This document shows, in pieces, positions 53,958 to 62,634 of a stretch of 64,000 bases of DNA (positions are counted from its first letter, which is position 1; each line of letters opens with the position of its first letter). The notes beneath the pieces were generated by a model that was not told the DNA's origin, searched no databases, and worked only from the letters and a program-made list of their open reading frames with translations. Source of the stretch: Streptantibioticus rubrisoli (GTDB lineage Bacteria; Actinomycetota; Actinomycetes; Streptomycetales; Streptomycetaceae); contig NZ_JANFNH010000019.1 of the NCBI RefSeq assembly GCF_024436055.1, positions 36,044 through 100,043 of the forward strand, given 5' to 3'. The translations under genes and the position numbers were made by a program.

Positions 53958-55631
53958 ATGCGAATCCTGGGCGTCAACGCCCTCTTCCACGACCCTGCCG
54001 CGGCTCTCGTCGTCGACGGACGGGTGGTCGCCGCGGCGGAGGAGGAGCGGTTCTCCCGACGCAAGCACGGCAAACGGCCGGTGCCCTTCTCGGCGTGGGA
54101 ACTTCCCGAACGCGCCATCGCCTGGTGCCTGTCGGAGGCGAGTCTTCGGCCCCAGGACATCGATCTGGTCGGCTACTCCTACGACCCGCTACTGGCCGAG
54201 GACGCGTACGAGTTGGGGCTGGACGACCCGTGGGACCACCTACGGCAGACCTACGCCCGCGAGGCACCCGCGTTCCTCGCCGAGGCGCTTGCCGGGCTCG
54301 CCCCGCAACAGGTCTCCTTCGTGCCGCACCACGAGGCCCACGCCGCCTCGGCCGCGTACGCCGTGGACGGTGACGCCGACCCCTGCTCGGTACTCGTGCT
54401 GGACGGTCGCGGAGAGTCGACCTCCCACCTGGCCGCGCGCCGCACCGGCGGGCACCTGGAACCCCTGGCGGGCCAGCGCCTGCCGCACTCCCTGGGTCTG
54501 GTCTACGAAGAGCTCACCGAGCACCTCGGATTCCTGCGCTCCAGCGACGAGTACAAGGTGATGGCGCTCGCCGCCTACGGAACTCCGCGCATGGCGGCCG
54601 AACTGCGCCGCTACGTGTACGCCACCGGTGACGGCGGGTTCCACGCGACCGGCGTGCCCTGGGCGCAGTTCGCCCCACCGCGCGGCGGCGACGAGGCGTG
54701 GAACCAGCAGCACGCCGACCTCGCCGCCTCGGCCCAGAAGGTGCTGGAGGAAGTGCTCCTCGACCTCGTGCGCTGGCTGCACGGGCGCACCCATGACCGG
54801 TTGCTGGCCATGGCCGGGGGCGTGGCACTCAACTGCGTCGCCAACTCGCGCATCGCGCGCGAGGGCCCGTTCGACAAGGTGTGGGTGCAGCCCGCGGCGG
54901 GTGATGCCGGGACCGCGCTCGGCTCGGCGCTGCGGATCGCGGCGATCGGCGGCGACCGACCGCGTCCCATGCCCGGCGCGGACCTCGGCCGGGGCTGGTC
55001 GGACGCCGAGTTGGAGGCGTGGCTGAAGCGGGCCGCGGTCTGCTACGAGCGGCCCGCCGACATCGCGGCCACGGTCGCCGACGCTCTGGCGGACAACGCC
55101 ATCGTCGCCTGGTTCCAGGGCCGCGCCGAGTTCGGGCCGCGCGCCCTGGGACACCGCTCGCTGCTGGCCCATCCCGGACATGCGGGAAACCTGGAGCGGC
55201 TCAATGACGTCAAGGGCCGCGAGCAGTTCCGCCCGGTGGCCCCCATGGTGCTCGCCGATCGGGCCGCCGAGATCTTCGACGGCCCCTTGCCCAGCCCGTA
55301 CATGCTCTTCGTCCACCACGTGGCCGAGCCATGGCGCGAGCGCATCCCCGCCGTCGTACACGTGGACGGCACCGCCCGCATCCAGACGGTGGACCCCAAG
55401 CGCGAACCCCTGGTCGCCAGGATGCTGCGGCAGTTCGAACGTCGTACCGGGCTGCCGGTGGTGGTCAACACGAGCCTCAACACGGCCGGACGCCCGATGG
55501 TCGACGATCCGCGCGACGCGCTGGAGTGCTTCGGTTCGAGCCCGGTCGACCTGTTGGCCATCGGCCCGTTCGCGGTGCGGCGGGCCCGGATGTTCGACCG
55601 CGACCGGGCCGCGGGGGAGGAACTGCCGTGA
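53958..55631 (+). CDS. Carbamoyltransferase (NodU/CmcH/TobZ family)
   Basis: 557 residues from ATG 53958 (GAAAGGCACC upstream). N-terminal Kae1-like domain: MRILGVNALFHDPAAALV, AAEEERFSRRKH, SFVPHHEAHAASAAYA (Fe/metal His site), LVLDGRGESTSHLA, and SSDEYKVMALAAYG. C-terminal YrdC-like/NodU-C region: IVAWFQGRAEFGPRALGHRS, REQFRPVAPMVLAD, FVHHVAEPWRERIPAV, VVNTSLNTAGRPMVDDP. It transfers carbamoyl from carbamoyl phosphate through carbamoyl-AMP to a hydroxyl, here probably on a sugar. It overlaps the GT2 gene by 4 bases. Confidence 0.95.
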   Translation: MRILGVNALFHDPAAALVVDGRVVAAAEEERFSRRKHGKRPVPFSAWELPERAIAWCLSEASLRPQDIDLVGYSYDPLLAEDAYELGLDDPWDHLRQTYAREAPAFLAEALAGLAPQQVSFVPHHEAHAASAAYAVDGDADPCSVLVLDGRGESTSHLAARRTGGHLEPLAGQRLPHSLGLVYEELTEHLGFLRSSDEYKVMALAAYGTPRMAAELRRYVYATGDGGFHATGVPWAQFAPPRGGDEAWNQQHADLAASAQKVLEEVLLDLVRWLHGRTHDRLLAMAGGVALNCVANSRIAREGPFDKVWVQPAAGDAGTALGSALRIAAIGGDRPRPMPGADLGRGWSDAELEAWLKRAAVCYERPADIAATVADALADNAIVAWFQGRAEFGPRALGHRSLLAHPGHAGNLERLNDVKGREQFRPVAPMVLADRAAEIFDGPLPSPYMLFVHHVAEPWRERIPAVVHVDGTARIQTVDPKREPLVARMLRQFERRTGLPVVVNTSLNTAGRPMVDDPRDALECFGSSPVDLLAIGPFAVRRARMFDRDRAAGEELP

Positions 55632-56701
55632 GCGAGAGCGAACTCCCCTACGCGGTGGTCATCCCGACGATCGGGCGGCCCAGTTTGAACGTGTGCCTGG
55701 CCGCGTTGGCCGACAGTGTCGGACCACCGCCGCGCCAGGTGGTCATCGCCGATGACCGGCCGCTGACGGACTGTCACCCGCTGCCGGTGACGATCCCCAT
55801 GGCGCTGCGCGACCGAGTGGAGATCGTCGCGAGTTGCGGCAACGGCCCGGCTGCCGCCCGCAACGCAGGATGGAGCGCCACCACACAGCCGTGGGTCGTC
55901 TTCCTCGACGACGACACGCTGCCCGGTGCGCACTGGGCCCGTGAACTGGCCCGGGACCTTATCGGGGCGACGCCGCGCACCGGTGGTGTGCAGGGCCGCA
56001 TCCGGGTTCCGCTGCCCCGCGACCGCGCGCCGACCGACTGGGAGCGCTGCACCGGCTCGTTGGCCACCGCCCGATGGATCACCGCCGACATGGCCTACCG
56101 CCGCCAGGCCCTGGAAGCGGTGGGCGGGTTCGACGAGCGCTTCCGGCGAGCCTTCCGGGAGGACGCCGACCTCGCGCTGCGGGTGGAGGACGCGGGATGG
56201 ACTCTGGTCGTCGGCTGCCGGGAGACGGAACACCCCGTGCGCCAAACCGACCGCTGGATGTCGGTGCGGGCCCAAGCGGGCAACGCGGACGACGTGTTGA
56301 TGACGCGGCTGCACGGACGCGGCTGGTGGCGCAGGGCCGGAGCCGGGCGCGGTCGGCTGCCGGTCCACCTGGCGGTCACCGGCGCCGGAGTGGCGGCCGC
56401 CGTCTGCGTGGCTGGCCGTCGGCCGCGTACGGCCGGGGCGCTGGCGGCGGTTTGGCTCGCCGGTACCACCGAGTTGGCGTTGACCCGGATCCTTCGCGGT
56501 CCGCGCACCGCCCGGGAAGTGACGGACATGCTGCTCACCAGTGCGCTGATCCCGCCCGCGGCCTGTGGTCACTGGCTGCGTGGCTGGTGGCGCCACCGCG
56601 GCGTACGACCGTGGCGGGCGGCCTCGCCCGGCGGTGCGAGCAGTACCGGTACGGCGGCGTGCACGCGTCAGCCCGTCGACAGGCAGCGGGTGCGCGGATG
56701 A
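55628..56701 (+). CDS. Family 2 glycosyltransferase with C-terminal membrane segments
   Basis: 357 residues from GTG 55628 (GTGA overlap). GT-A domain 1-235: YAVVIPTIGRPSLNVCLAAL, NGPAAARNAGWSATTQPWVV, FLDDDTLPGAHWARELARDL (DxD), GGVQGRIRVPLPRDRAP, VGGFDERFRRAFREDADLAL (ED catalytic motif). Residues 250-320 contain two or three hydrophobic helices (LAVTGAGVAAAVCVAGRR; LAAVWLAGTTELALTRI; LLTSALIPPAACGHWLRG), so it sits on the membrane. Adjacent genes point to a heptose glycan. It overlaps the next gene by 4 bases. Confidence 0.9.
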   Translation: MSESELPYAVVIPTIGRPSLNVCLAALADSVGPPPRQVVIADDRPLTDCHPLPVTIPMALRDRVEIVASCGNGPAAARNAGWSATTQPWVVFLDDDTLPGAHWARELARDLIGATPRTGGVQGRIRVPLPRDRAPTDWERCTGSLATARWITADMAYRRQALEAVGGFDERFRRAFREDADLALRVEDAGWTLVVGCRETEHPVRQTDRWMSVRAQAGNADDVLMTRLHGRGWWRRAGAGRGRLPVHLAVTGAGVAAAVCVAGRRPRTAGALAAVWLAGTTELALTRILRGPRTAREVTDMLLTSALIPPAACGHWLRGWWRHRGVRPWRAASPGGASSTGTAACTRQPVDRQRVRG

Positions 56702-57375
56702 TGACGGGCTCGCGAAGGCCGATGGCACCTGGCTGCGGGCCAGCAGCGGCGGAACGGGCGGCACCGGCCTGCCCGGACACCGATGCGCCGCTGGTCCTCG
56801 CCCACCGCTCCGCTTCCAGCACTCGCCGCGCCGTCTCCGCCGCGCTGCCGACCGCGGTGCTCTTCGACCGTGACGGCACACTCATCGAGGACGTGCCGTA
56901 CAACGGTGCCCCCGAGCGGGTGCGGCCGGTGCCCGGAGCGCGCCGGGCGCTGTCGGCGCTGCGCCGCCACGGCATCCTGCTGGGGGTCGTCAGCAACCAG
57001 TCCGGCATCGCCCGCGGACTGCTCACGCGCGCGGACGTCGACGCGGTGCGGCGGCGGGTGGAGGAGTTGCTCGGGCCGTTCGACATCTGGGTGGTCTGCC
57101 CGCACGGTCCGTACGACGGCTGCCGTTGCCGCAAACCCGCCCCGGGGCTGATCCACACCGCCGTGGCGCGGCTGGGCGTCGAGCGCCAGCGGACCGCCGT
57201 GATCGGGGACATCGGGGCCGACGTCGACGCCGCTCGCGCCGCCGGTGCCCGCGGCATTCTGGTGCCGAACGAGCAGACCGACCCGCGCGAGGTGGCCGCC
57301 GCGGCAGAGACGGCCCCCACGCTGCTGACGGCGGTACTGGCCCTGCTGGGCGGCGAGCCGGAGGCCAGCCGATGA
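56698..57375 (+). CDS. gmhB: D-glycero-D-manno-heptose-1,7-bisphosphate 7-phosphatase-like HAD (GmhB)
   Basis: 225 residues from ATG 56698 (ATGA overlap). After a variable N-terminus (1-50) the GmhB signature is complete: AVLFDRDGTLIEDVPYN, GILLGVVSNQSGIARGL, VCPHGPYDGCRCRKPAPGLI with the zinc-binding Cys set, and AVIGDIGADVDAARAAGARG. It removes the 7-phosphate from heptose bisphosphate. Together with gmhA in the same operon it supplies heptose-1-phosphate. The HAD could instead be histidinol-phosphatase-like, but neighbours favour heptose. Confidence 0.85.
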   Translation: MMTGSRRPMAPGCGPAAAERAAPACPDTDAPLVLAHRSASSTRRAVSAALPTAVLFDRDGTLIEDVPYNGAPERVRPVPGARRALSALRRHGILLGVVSNQSGIARGLLTRADVDAVRRRVEELLGPFDIWVVCPHGPYDGCRCRKPAPGLIHTAVARLGVERQRTAVIGDIGADVDAARAAGARGILVPNEQTDPREVAAAAETAPTLLTAVLALLGGEPEASR

Positions 57376-58418
57376 GGACCTTGGTGCTCCGCCTGGACAA
57401 TCTCGGCGACGTACTGCTCGCCGGTCCCGCCGTGCGCGCGGTGGCCGCCGGATCCAGCAGCGTCACCATGCTGTGCGGGCCCCAGGGAGCCGCCGCCGCC
57501 AGGCTGCTGCCCGGCATCGACGAGGTGCTGGTGTGGGAGGCGCCCTGGGTCGGCTACAACCCGCCCGAGGTGTGCCCCGAGGACGTGCGGGAACTCCTGC
57601 GCGTCCTCACACTGCGCCGCTTCGACCGCGCCTTGGTCCTGACCTCGTACCACCAAAGCCCCCTCCCCGCGGCGCTGTTGCTGCGTCTGGCCGGGGTACC
57701 GCGGATCGTGGCCGACAGCGAGGACTACCCCGGCAGCCTGCTGGACCTACGCCACCAAAGAGCCGCCGGACGGCACGAGGTACAGGCGGCGCTGGACCTG
57801 GCGGCGGCCGACGGCTTCCCGCTGCCGCGCGGAGACGACGGGCGACTGAGAATCCTGACCCCGCCTAGCGCCCGGCCGCTGACGGGTTCCGGGGCCTATG
57901 TGGTGGTGCACCCCGGCGCGTCCGTCCCAGCGCGCATGCCCAGCGCGGGGCGGATGGCCTCGGTGGTACGTGCCCTGACCGCCGCGGGTCACCGGGTGGT
58001 CGTCACCGGCGGTCCGGACGAGGTGGCGCTCACCGCGGCGGTCGCCGGCGGTCGCGCGCTCGACCTGGGCGGCCGTACCGGGCTCGCCGAGTTGGCCGGG
58101 GTGCTCGCCGGTGCCGAAGCGGTCGTCGTCGGCAACACCGGACCGGCACACCTCGCGGCGGCCGTGGGCGCTCCCGTCGTCTCGTTGTTCTCCCCCGTCG
58201 TGCCCGTCGAGCGCTGGCGGCCCTACGGGGTGCGGCATGTGATCCTCGGTCAGCAGAACGCGGCCTGCGCCGGGAGCCGGGCCCGCCGTTGCCCTGTGCC
58301 GGGCCATCCGTGCCTGGACTCCATCACGTCCCAGGAGATCGTCAGGGCCGTGGACCGGCTTGTCGCTTCCCAGAACCTGCACACCAAGCCACCACCAGCG
58401 CGGGAGGTGACCGCGTGA
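57372..58418 (+). CDS. Family 9 glycosyltransferase (ADP-heptose:LPS heptosyltransferase type)
   Basis: 348 residues from ATG 57372 (ATGA overlap). GT9 fold: MRTLVLRLDNLGDVLLAGPA (RxDxxGD motif), VHPGASVPARMPSAGRMAS, VVVTGGPDEVALTAAVAGG, VLAGAEAVVVGNTGPAHLAA and PVVSLFSPVVPVERWRPYG. GT9 enzymes transfer heptose from ADP-heptose. A C-terminal segment with two Cys (CAGSRARRCPVPGHPCLDSI) follows. It agrees with GmhA/GmhB in the operon. Overlaps the next gene by 4 bases. Confidence 0.92.
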   Translation: MRTLVLRLDNLGDVLLAGPAVRAVAAGSSSVTMLCGPQGAAAARLLPGIDEVLVWEAPWVGYNPPEVCPEDVRELLRVLTLRRFDRALVLTSYHQSPLPAALLLRLAGVPRIVADSEDYPGSLLDLRHQRAAGRHEVQAALDLAAADGFPLPRGDDGRLRILTPPSARPLTGSGAYVVVHPGASVPARMPSAGRMASVVRALTAAGHRVVVTGGPDEVALTAAVAGGRALDLGGRTGLAELAGVLAGAEAVVVGNTGPAHLAAAVGAPVVSLFSPVVPVERWRPYGVRHVILGQQNAACAGSRARRCPVPGHPCLDSITSQEIVRAVDRLVASQNLHTKPPPAREVTA

Positions 58419-59380
58419 GAATCCTGCTATGGCATGTTCACGGCTCCTGGACGACCGCGTTCGTCCAGGGACCGCACAGCTATCTGCTCCCGGTGACACC
58501 GGACCGGGGGCCGGACGGCCTCGGGCGCGCGCACACTTTCGCCTGGCCTGAGTCGGTCAGGGAACTGCCACCGGACCTGCTGGCGGACGCCGAACCGGAC
58601 GTGGTGGTGCTCCAGCGCCCCCACGAGGAGGAGTTGGTACGGCGATGGCTGGGACGGCGCCCGGGCAGGGACATCCCCGCCGTCTACCTCGAACACAACG
58701 CGCCGCACGGCCAGGTGCCCGACACCCGCCATCCGATGGCCGACCGCGACGATGTGACACTGGTCCACGTCACTCACTTCAACCGGCTGTTCTGGGACAA
58801 CGGCGGCACCCGCACCGAAGTCATCGAACACGGCATCCCGGACCCCGGTCACCGCTACACCGGCCGCCTACCGCACGCGGCGGTGGTGGTCAACGAACCC
58901 ATCAGACGCGGCCGCACCACCGGCACCGATCTGCTGCCGCGGTTCTGCCAGGCAGCGGTGCTCGACGTGTTCGGCATGTGCACCGAGGGCCTCGCCGCGC
59001 ACCTCGGCCTGCCTGCGGACCGCTGCCACACCAGTGACCTTCCGCAGGCCGGGCTGCACACCGCCCTGGCCGAGCGCCGGGTGTACGTCCACCCGGTGCG
59101 CTGGACCTCTTTGGGGTTGTCCCTGCTGGAGGCCATGCACCTGGGCATGCCCGTGGTCGCGCTGGCCACCACCGAGGTGGTACGCGCGGTTCCCGCGAGC
59201 GCGGGGGTCGTCTCCACCGACCCCGAGGAACTGGTGGCCGCCGTGCGCACCTATGTCCGTGATCGCGATGTCGCGGCCGCGCACGGCACCCGGGCACGCC
59301 AGGTGGCACTGGAGCGGTACGGGCTGAAGCGGTTCCTGTCCGACTGGGACCGAGTTCTGGAAGAGGTGAGCCGTCGATGA
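58415..59380 (+). CDS. GT4-like glycosyltransferase
   Basis: 321 residues from GTG 58415 (GTGA overlap). Short GT-B enzyme: MRILLWHVHGSWTTAFVQG at the start, VVVLQRPHEEELVRRW and AVYLEHNAPHGQVPDTRHPM in the N-half, then YVHPVRWTSLGLSLLEAMHL with GMPVVALATTEVV, the E-x7-E donor-binding region, in the C-half. The usual central linker is reduced. Donor and acceptor unknown; the operon suggests a sugar of the heptose glycan. Confidence 0.85.
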   Translation: MRILLWHVHGSWTTAFVQGPHSYLLPVTPDRGPDGLGRAHTFAWPESVRELPPDLLADAEPDVVVLQRPHEEELVRRWLGRRPGRDIPAVYLEHNAPHGQVPDTRHPMADRDDVTLVHVTHFNRLFWDNGGTRTEVIEHGIPDPGHRYTGRLPHAAVVVNEPIRRGRTTGTDLLPRFCQAAVLDVFGMCTEGLAAHLGLPADRCHTSDLPQAGLHTALAERRVYVHPVRWTSLGLSLLEAMHLGMPVVALATTEVVRAVPASAGVVSTDPEELVAAVRTYVRDRDVAAAHGTRARQVALERYGLKRFLSDWDRVLEEVSRR

Positions 59381-60624
59381 CGCAACTGAAGGTCGCCCTG
59401 GTCTCCGAACACGCCAGCCCCCTGTCCGCGCTGGGCGAGGTGGACGCGGGCGGGCAGAACGTGCACGTGGCGGCGCTCGCCGGGGCTCTCGCCGACCGGG
59501 GACACGAGGTCACCGTCTACACCCGGCGCGACAGCAGAACCCTGCCCACCGAGATTCCGCTGCGCGACGGTGTCACCGTGCACCACGTACCAGCGGGCCC
59601 ACCACGGCGAATACCCAAGGACGAACTCCTCCCCCACATGGGGAAGTTCGGCGTCTACCTGGACCGCCACTGGTCACACCACCCACCGGACCTGGTGCAC
59701 TCGCACTTCTGGATGTCCGGTCTGGCCGCCCTGCGCGGAGCCCATGACCTCGGCGTTCCGGTGGTCCACACCTACCACGCCCTGGGCACCGTCAAGCGCC
59801 GCCACCAAGGGACGGCCGACACCAGCCCGCCGAACCGGATCAGCCTTGAGATCGCCATCGGGCGCGCGTGCCACCGCATCATCGCCACCTGCCGCGACGA
59901 GGTGCGCGAGCTGCACGCCATGGGTATCCCCACAGAACATGTGCGCGTGGTGCCCTGCGGCGTGGACGTCAACCGCTTCGCCCCCCATGGCGACACGGCG
60001 GAACGGCACGAATGGCCGCGGCTGCTCCAGGTCGGGCGCCTGGTTCCGCGCAAGGGCACGGACCTGGCGATCGCCGCGCTCGCCCAGGTTCCGGCCGCGG
60101 AACTGCTGGTCGCGGGCGGCCCCCCGCTGGAACGGCTGGCAGGCGATCCGGAGGCCCGACGGCTGGCCAAACTGGCCGCCGAAGCCGGGGTCGGCGACCG
60201 GCTGGTCATGCTGGGCGGCATACCGCGCAAGGACATGCCCGCCCTAATGCGCAGCGCCGATCTGGTGCTGTGCCCGTCGGTGTACGAACCGTTCGGCATC
60301 ACACCACTGGAGGCGATGGCCTGCGCGGTGCCCGTGGTCGCCAGTGCCGTCGGCGGCCACCTGGACACGGTCGCCCATGGCACCACCGGACGGCTGGTCA
60401 CCCCGGCGAACGCCGTCGAACTGGCCAACGCCATCAGGGAGTTGCTCGGTTCCCCACGGCTGCGGGCCGCCTATGGCGCTGCCGGACGGCGCCGGGTGCT
60501 GCGGCGGTTCAGTTGGGACCGGGTGGCGGCGGCCACCGAACGCGTCTACGACGAGGCCCTGGTCAACGCCCCGCGGGGACCGGCCATCCGTACCCAGGCC
60601 ACCGACACCGGGACGGCACGATGA
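59377..60624 (+). CDS. GT4 glycosyltransferase (sucrose-phosphate-synthase/MshA-like)
   Basis: 415 residues from ATG 59377 (ATGA overlap). GT-B: VALVSEHASPLSALGEVDAGGQN with the N-terminal donor loop, VHSHFWMSGLAALRGAHDLG, VVHTYHALGTVKRRHQG, VVPCGVDVNRFAPHG, LLQVGRLVPRKGTDLAIAAL and CPSVYEPFGITPLEAMACAV (E-x7-E). The G(E)VDAGGQN motif is shared with MshA and sucrose-synthase-type enzymes that use NDP-sugars and inositol/fructose-type acceptors. In this operon it likely extends the heptose glycan. 4-base overlap with gmhA. Confidence 0.92.
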   Translation: MTQLKVALVSEHASPLSALGEVDAGGQNVHVAALAGALADRGHEVTVYTRRDSRTLPTEIPLRDGVTVHHVPAGPPRRIPKDELLPHMGKFGVYLDRHWSHHPPDLVHSHFWMSGLAALRGAHDLGVPVVHTYHALGTVKRRHQGTADTSPPNRISLEIAIGRACHRIIATCRDEVRELHAMGIPTEHVRVVPCGVDVNRFAPHGDTAERHEWPRLLQVGRLVPRKGTDLAIAALAQVPAAELLVAGGPPLERLAGDPEARRLAKLAAEAGVGDRLVMLGGIPRKDMPALMRSADLVLCPSVYEPFGITPLEAMACAVPVVASAVGGHLDTVAHGTTGRLVTPANAVELANAIRELLGSPRLRAAYGAAGRRRVLRRFSWDRVAAATERVYDEALVNAPRGPAIRTQATDTGTAR

Positions 60625-61325
60625 ATCCCTCCTTCGACAACACCACGGGCATCCGGAACGCCGAACGGCGCTGCGCGGATCCGGCCGCCGAGCACTGCCT
60701 CGTCCTGCAAGGCGCCCTGGTGGAACTGCGCCGCGAACACGCCCCCCTGCTCACCGGATGGGGGCGGCTACTGGCGGGCGTCCTGTCCGGTGGGGGTCGG
60801 CTGCTGGCCGCGGGAAACGGCGGCAGCGCCGCACAGGCACAGCACCTGACCGCGGAACTGGTCGGCCGGTACCGAGCCGACCGCCCCGCGTTCTCGGCGA
60901 TCTCCCTGCACGCCGAAACCTCCAGTGTCACCGCCATCGGCAACGACTACGGGTTCGAGGAGTTGTTCGCGCGGCAGGTGGCCGCGCATGGCCGCCCCGG
61001 TGACGTGCTGGTGCTGATGTCCACCTCGGGGCGCAGCCCCAACCTGCTACGGGCCGCCGACGCCGCGCACGAGCGCGACCTGGTGGTGTGGGCGATGACC
61101 GGACCGCGTCCCAATCCGCTGGCCACCCGGGCGGATGCCGCACTGTGCGTCAACGCCGAACACACCGCGACCGTGCAGGAAACCCATCTGGTCGCCCTGC
61201 ATCTGCTCTGCGAGGCGTTCGACGCTGCGGTGGCCAGCGCCGCGGCCGACGAGACCATCTCCGTGCGCCCGCTCGGCGGCGCCGCGGACCACCAGCCTGA
61301 TCCGGCAACCGCGGACAGGAGGTGA
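60621..61325 (+). CDS. gmhA: Sedoheptulose-7-phosphate isomerase (GmhA)
   Basis: 234 residues from ATG 60621 (ATGA overlap). SIS fold with GmhA features: LLAAGNGGSAAQAQHLTAEL, VGRYRADRPAFSAISLHAET, SSVTAIGNDYGFEELFARQV, VLVLMSTSGRSPNLLRAADA, and HLVALHLLCEAFDAAV with the C-terminal metal His. It converts sedoheptulose-7-phosphate to heptose-7-phosphate, first step of NDP-heptose synthesis. The kinase/nucleotidylyltransferase HldE (or HddA/HddC) needed between GmhA and GmhB is not in this window. Confidence 0.9.
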   Translation: MNPSFDNTTGIRNAERRCADPAAEHCLVLQGALVELRREHAPLLTGWGRLLAGVLSGGGRLLAAGNGGSAAQAQHLTAELVGRYRADRPAFSAISLHAETSSVTAIGNDYGFEELFARQVAAHGRPGDVLVLMSTSGRSPNLLRAADAAHERDLVVWAMTGPRPNPLATRADAALCVNAEHTATVQETHLVALHLLCEAFDAAVASAAADETISVRPLGGAADHQPDPATADRR

Positions 61326-61330
61326 TCACC

Positions 61331-62521
61331 GTGCGGGCAACCGTATGGCACGGCAAGCGCGACGTACGCGTGGACACCGTCCCCGATCCCGCGATCAAGG
61401 AGCCAACGGACGCGATCGTGCGCATCACGTCCAGCGGACTGTGCGGTTCGGATCTGCATCTGTACGAAGTGCTCACCCCTTTCATGACCGAGGGCGACAT
61501 CCTCGGACACGAGCCGATCGGCATCGTGGAGGAAGTCGGCCCCGCGGTACCCGGTCTCACGGCGGGCGACCGGGTCGTGGTCCCGTTCCAGATCGCCTGC
61601 GGCACCTGCTTCATGTGCGGCGAAGGCCTCCCCACCCAGTGCGAGACCACGCAGGTCAAGGAAGAGGGGACGGGCGCCGCGCTCTTCGGGTACACCAGGC
61701 TCTACGGCGCGGTGCCCGGCGCGCAGGCCGAGTACCTGCGGGTTCCGCAGGCGCAGTTCGGACCGATCAAGGTCCCGCACGGGCCACCCGACGAGCGGTT
61801 CGTCTACCTCTCCGACGTCCTGCCCACCGCCTGGCAGGCGGTGCGCTACGCCGGGCTGTCCGAGGGCGGCACGCTCGCTGTTCTGGGGCTGGGCCCGATC
61901 GGCCGCATGGCGTGCCGGGTCGCCTTCCACCTCGGCGCCGCCGCGGTGATCGGCGTGGACCGGGTCCCCGAACGGCTCGACGGCGCTCGCCAGGACGGCG
62001 TGACCGCCCTGGACCTGGAGACGTTCGACAGCCAGGGCGCCCTGCTCGACGCGGTGCGCGAGCTGACGGCGGGCCGCGGTCCCGACGCGGTCATCGACGC
62101 GGTGGGCACCGAGGCGCACGGCGGCCACGCGGGCGCGCTCGCCCAGGCGGCCGTCGGGCTGCTGCCGCACAGCTGGGCGGCGTGGCTGACGCAGAAAGCG
62201 GGAGTGGACCGGCTGAGCGCACTGCACCTGGCCATCGCGATGGCGCGCCGGGGCGGCACGATCTCGGTCAGCGGGGTGTACGGCGGTGCGGTCGATCCGC
62301 TGCCGATGATGACCATGTTCGACAAACAACTCCAGCTGCGCATGGGCCAGGCCAACGTCCGCCGCTGGAGCGATGAGATCCTCCCCCTGCTCACCGACGA
62401 CGACCCCCTAGGCGTCGATACGTTCGCGAGCCACCACATGCCGCTGGACGACGCCCCCAAGGCCTACGAGATCTTCCAGAAGAAGGCGGACAGCGCGACC
62501 AAGATCCTCCTGCACCCCTGA
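61331..62521 (+). CDS. Zinc-dependent alcohol dehydrogenase (formaldehyde-dehydrogenase-like MDR)
   Basis: 396 residues from GTG 61331, chosen because AGGAGG lies 7-8 bases upstream; GTG 61322 would overlap gmhA by 4 bases. MDR features: SSGLCGSDLHLYE (zinc Cys), GHEPIGIVEEVG, VPFQIACGTCFMCGEGLPTQ CETT region with the structural zinc cysteines, LGLGPIGRMACRVAFHLGAA for NAD(P), and PDAVIDAVGTEAHGG. Long MDR proteins of this type act on alcohols or hemiacetals. Last gene of the operon; it may trim or oxidise a sugar or simply detoxify an aldehyde. Confidence 0.88.
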   Translation: MRATVWHGKRDVRVDTVPDPAIKEPTDAIVRITSSGLCGSDLHLYEVLTPFMTEGDILGHEPIGIVEEVGPAVPGLTAGDRVVVPFQIACGTCFMCGEGLPTQCETTQVKEEGTGAALFGYTRLYGAVPGAQAEYLRVPQAQFGPIKVPHGPPDERFVYLSDVLPTAWQAVRYAGLSEGGTLAVLGLGPIGRMACRVAFHLGAAAVIGVDRVPERLDGARQDGVTALDLETFDSQGALLDAVRELTAGRGPDAVIDAVGTEAHGGHAGALAQAAVGLLPHSWAAWLTQKAGVDRLSALHLAIAMARRGGTISVSGVYGGAVDPLPMMTMFDKQLQLRMGQANVRRWSDEILPLLTDDDPLGVDTFASHHMPLDDAPKAYEIFQKKADSATKILLHP

Positions 62522-62538
62522 ACGTCGTCGGCGTCCCG

Positions 62539-62565
62539 CGTCCTTGATAGTCGCGTCCTTGATCG
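62539..62565 (+). repeat. Short tandem repeat between convergent genes
   Basis: CGCGTCCTTGAT occurs at 62539-62550 and again at 62554-62565, a 15-base period. It lies between the ends of the alcohol dehydrogenase and the YbdK-like gene. Too short to call a terminator; probably a small duplication. Confidence 0.6.
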
Positions 62566-62634
62566 TCGGCAGCGAACAGGGCACCGGCTCGGCTCGCGCC
62601 CGCCACGCCGGGCCAGCCGTGCCGTCGCCGCACG

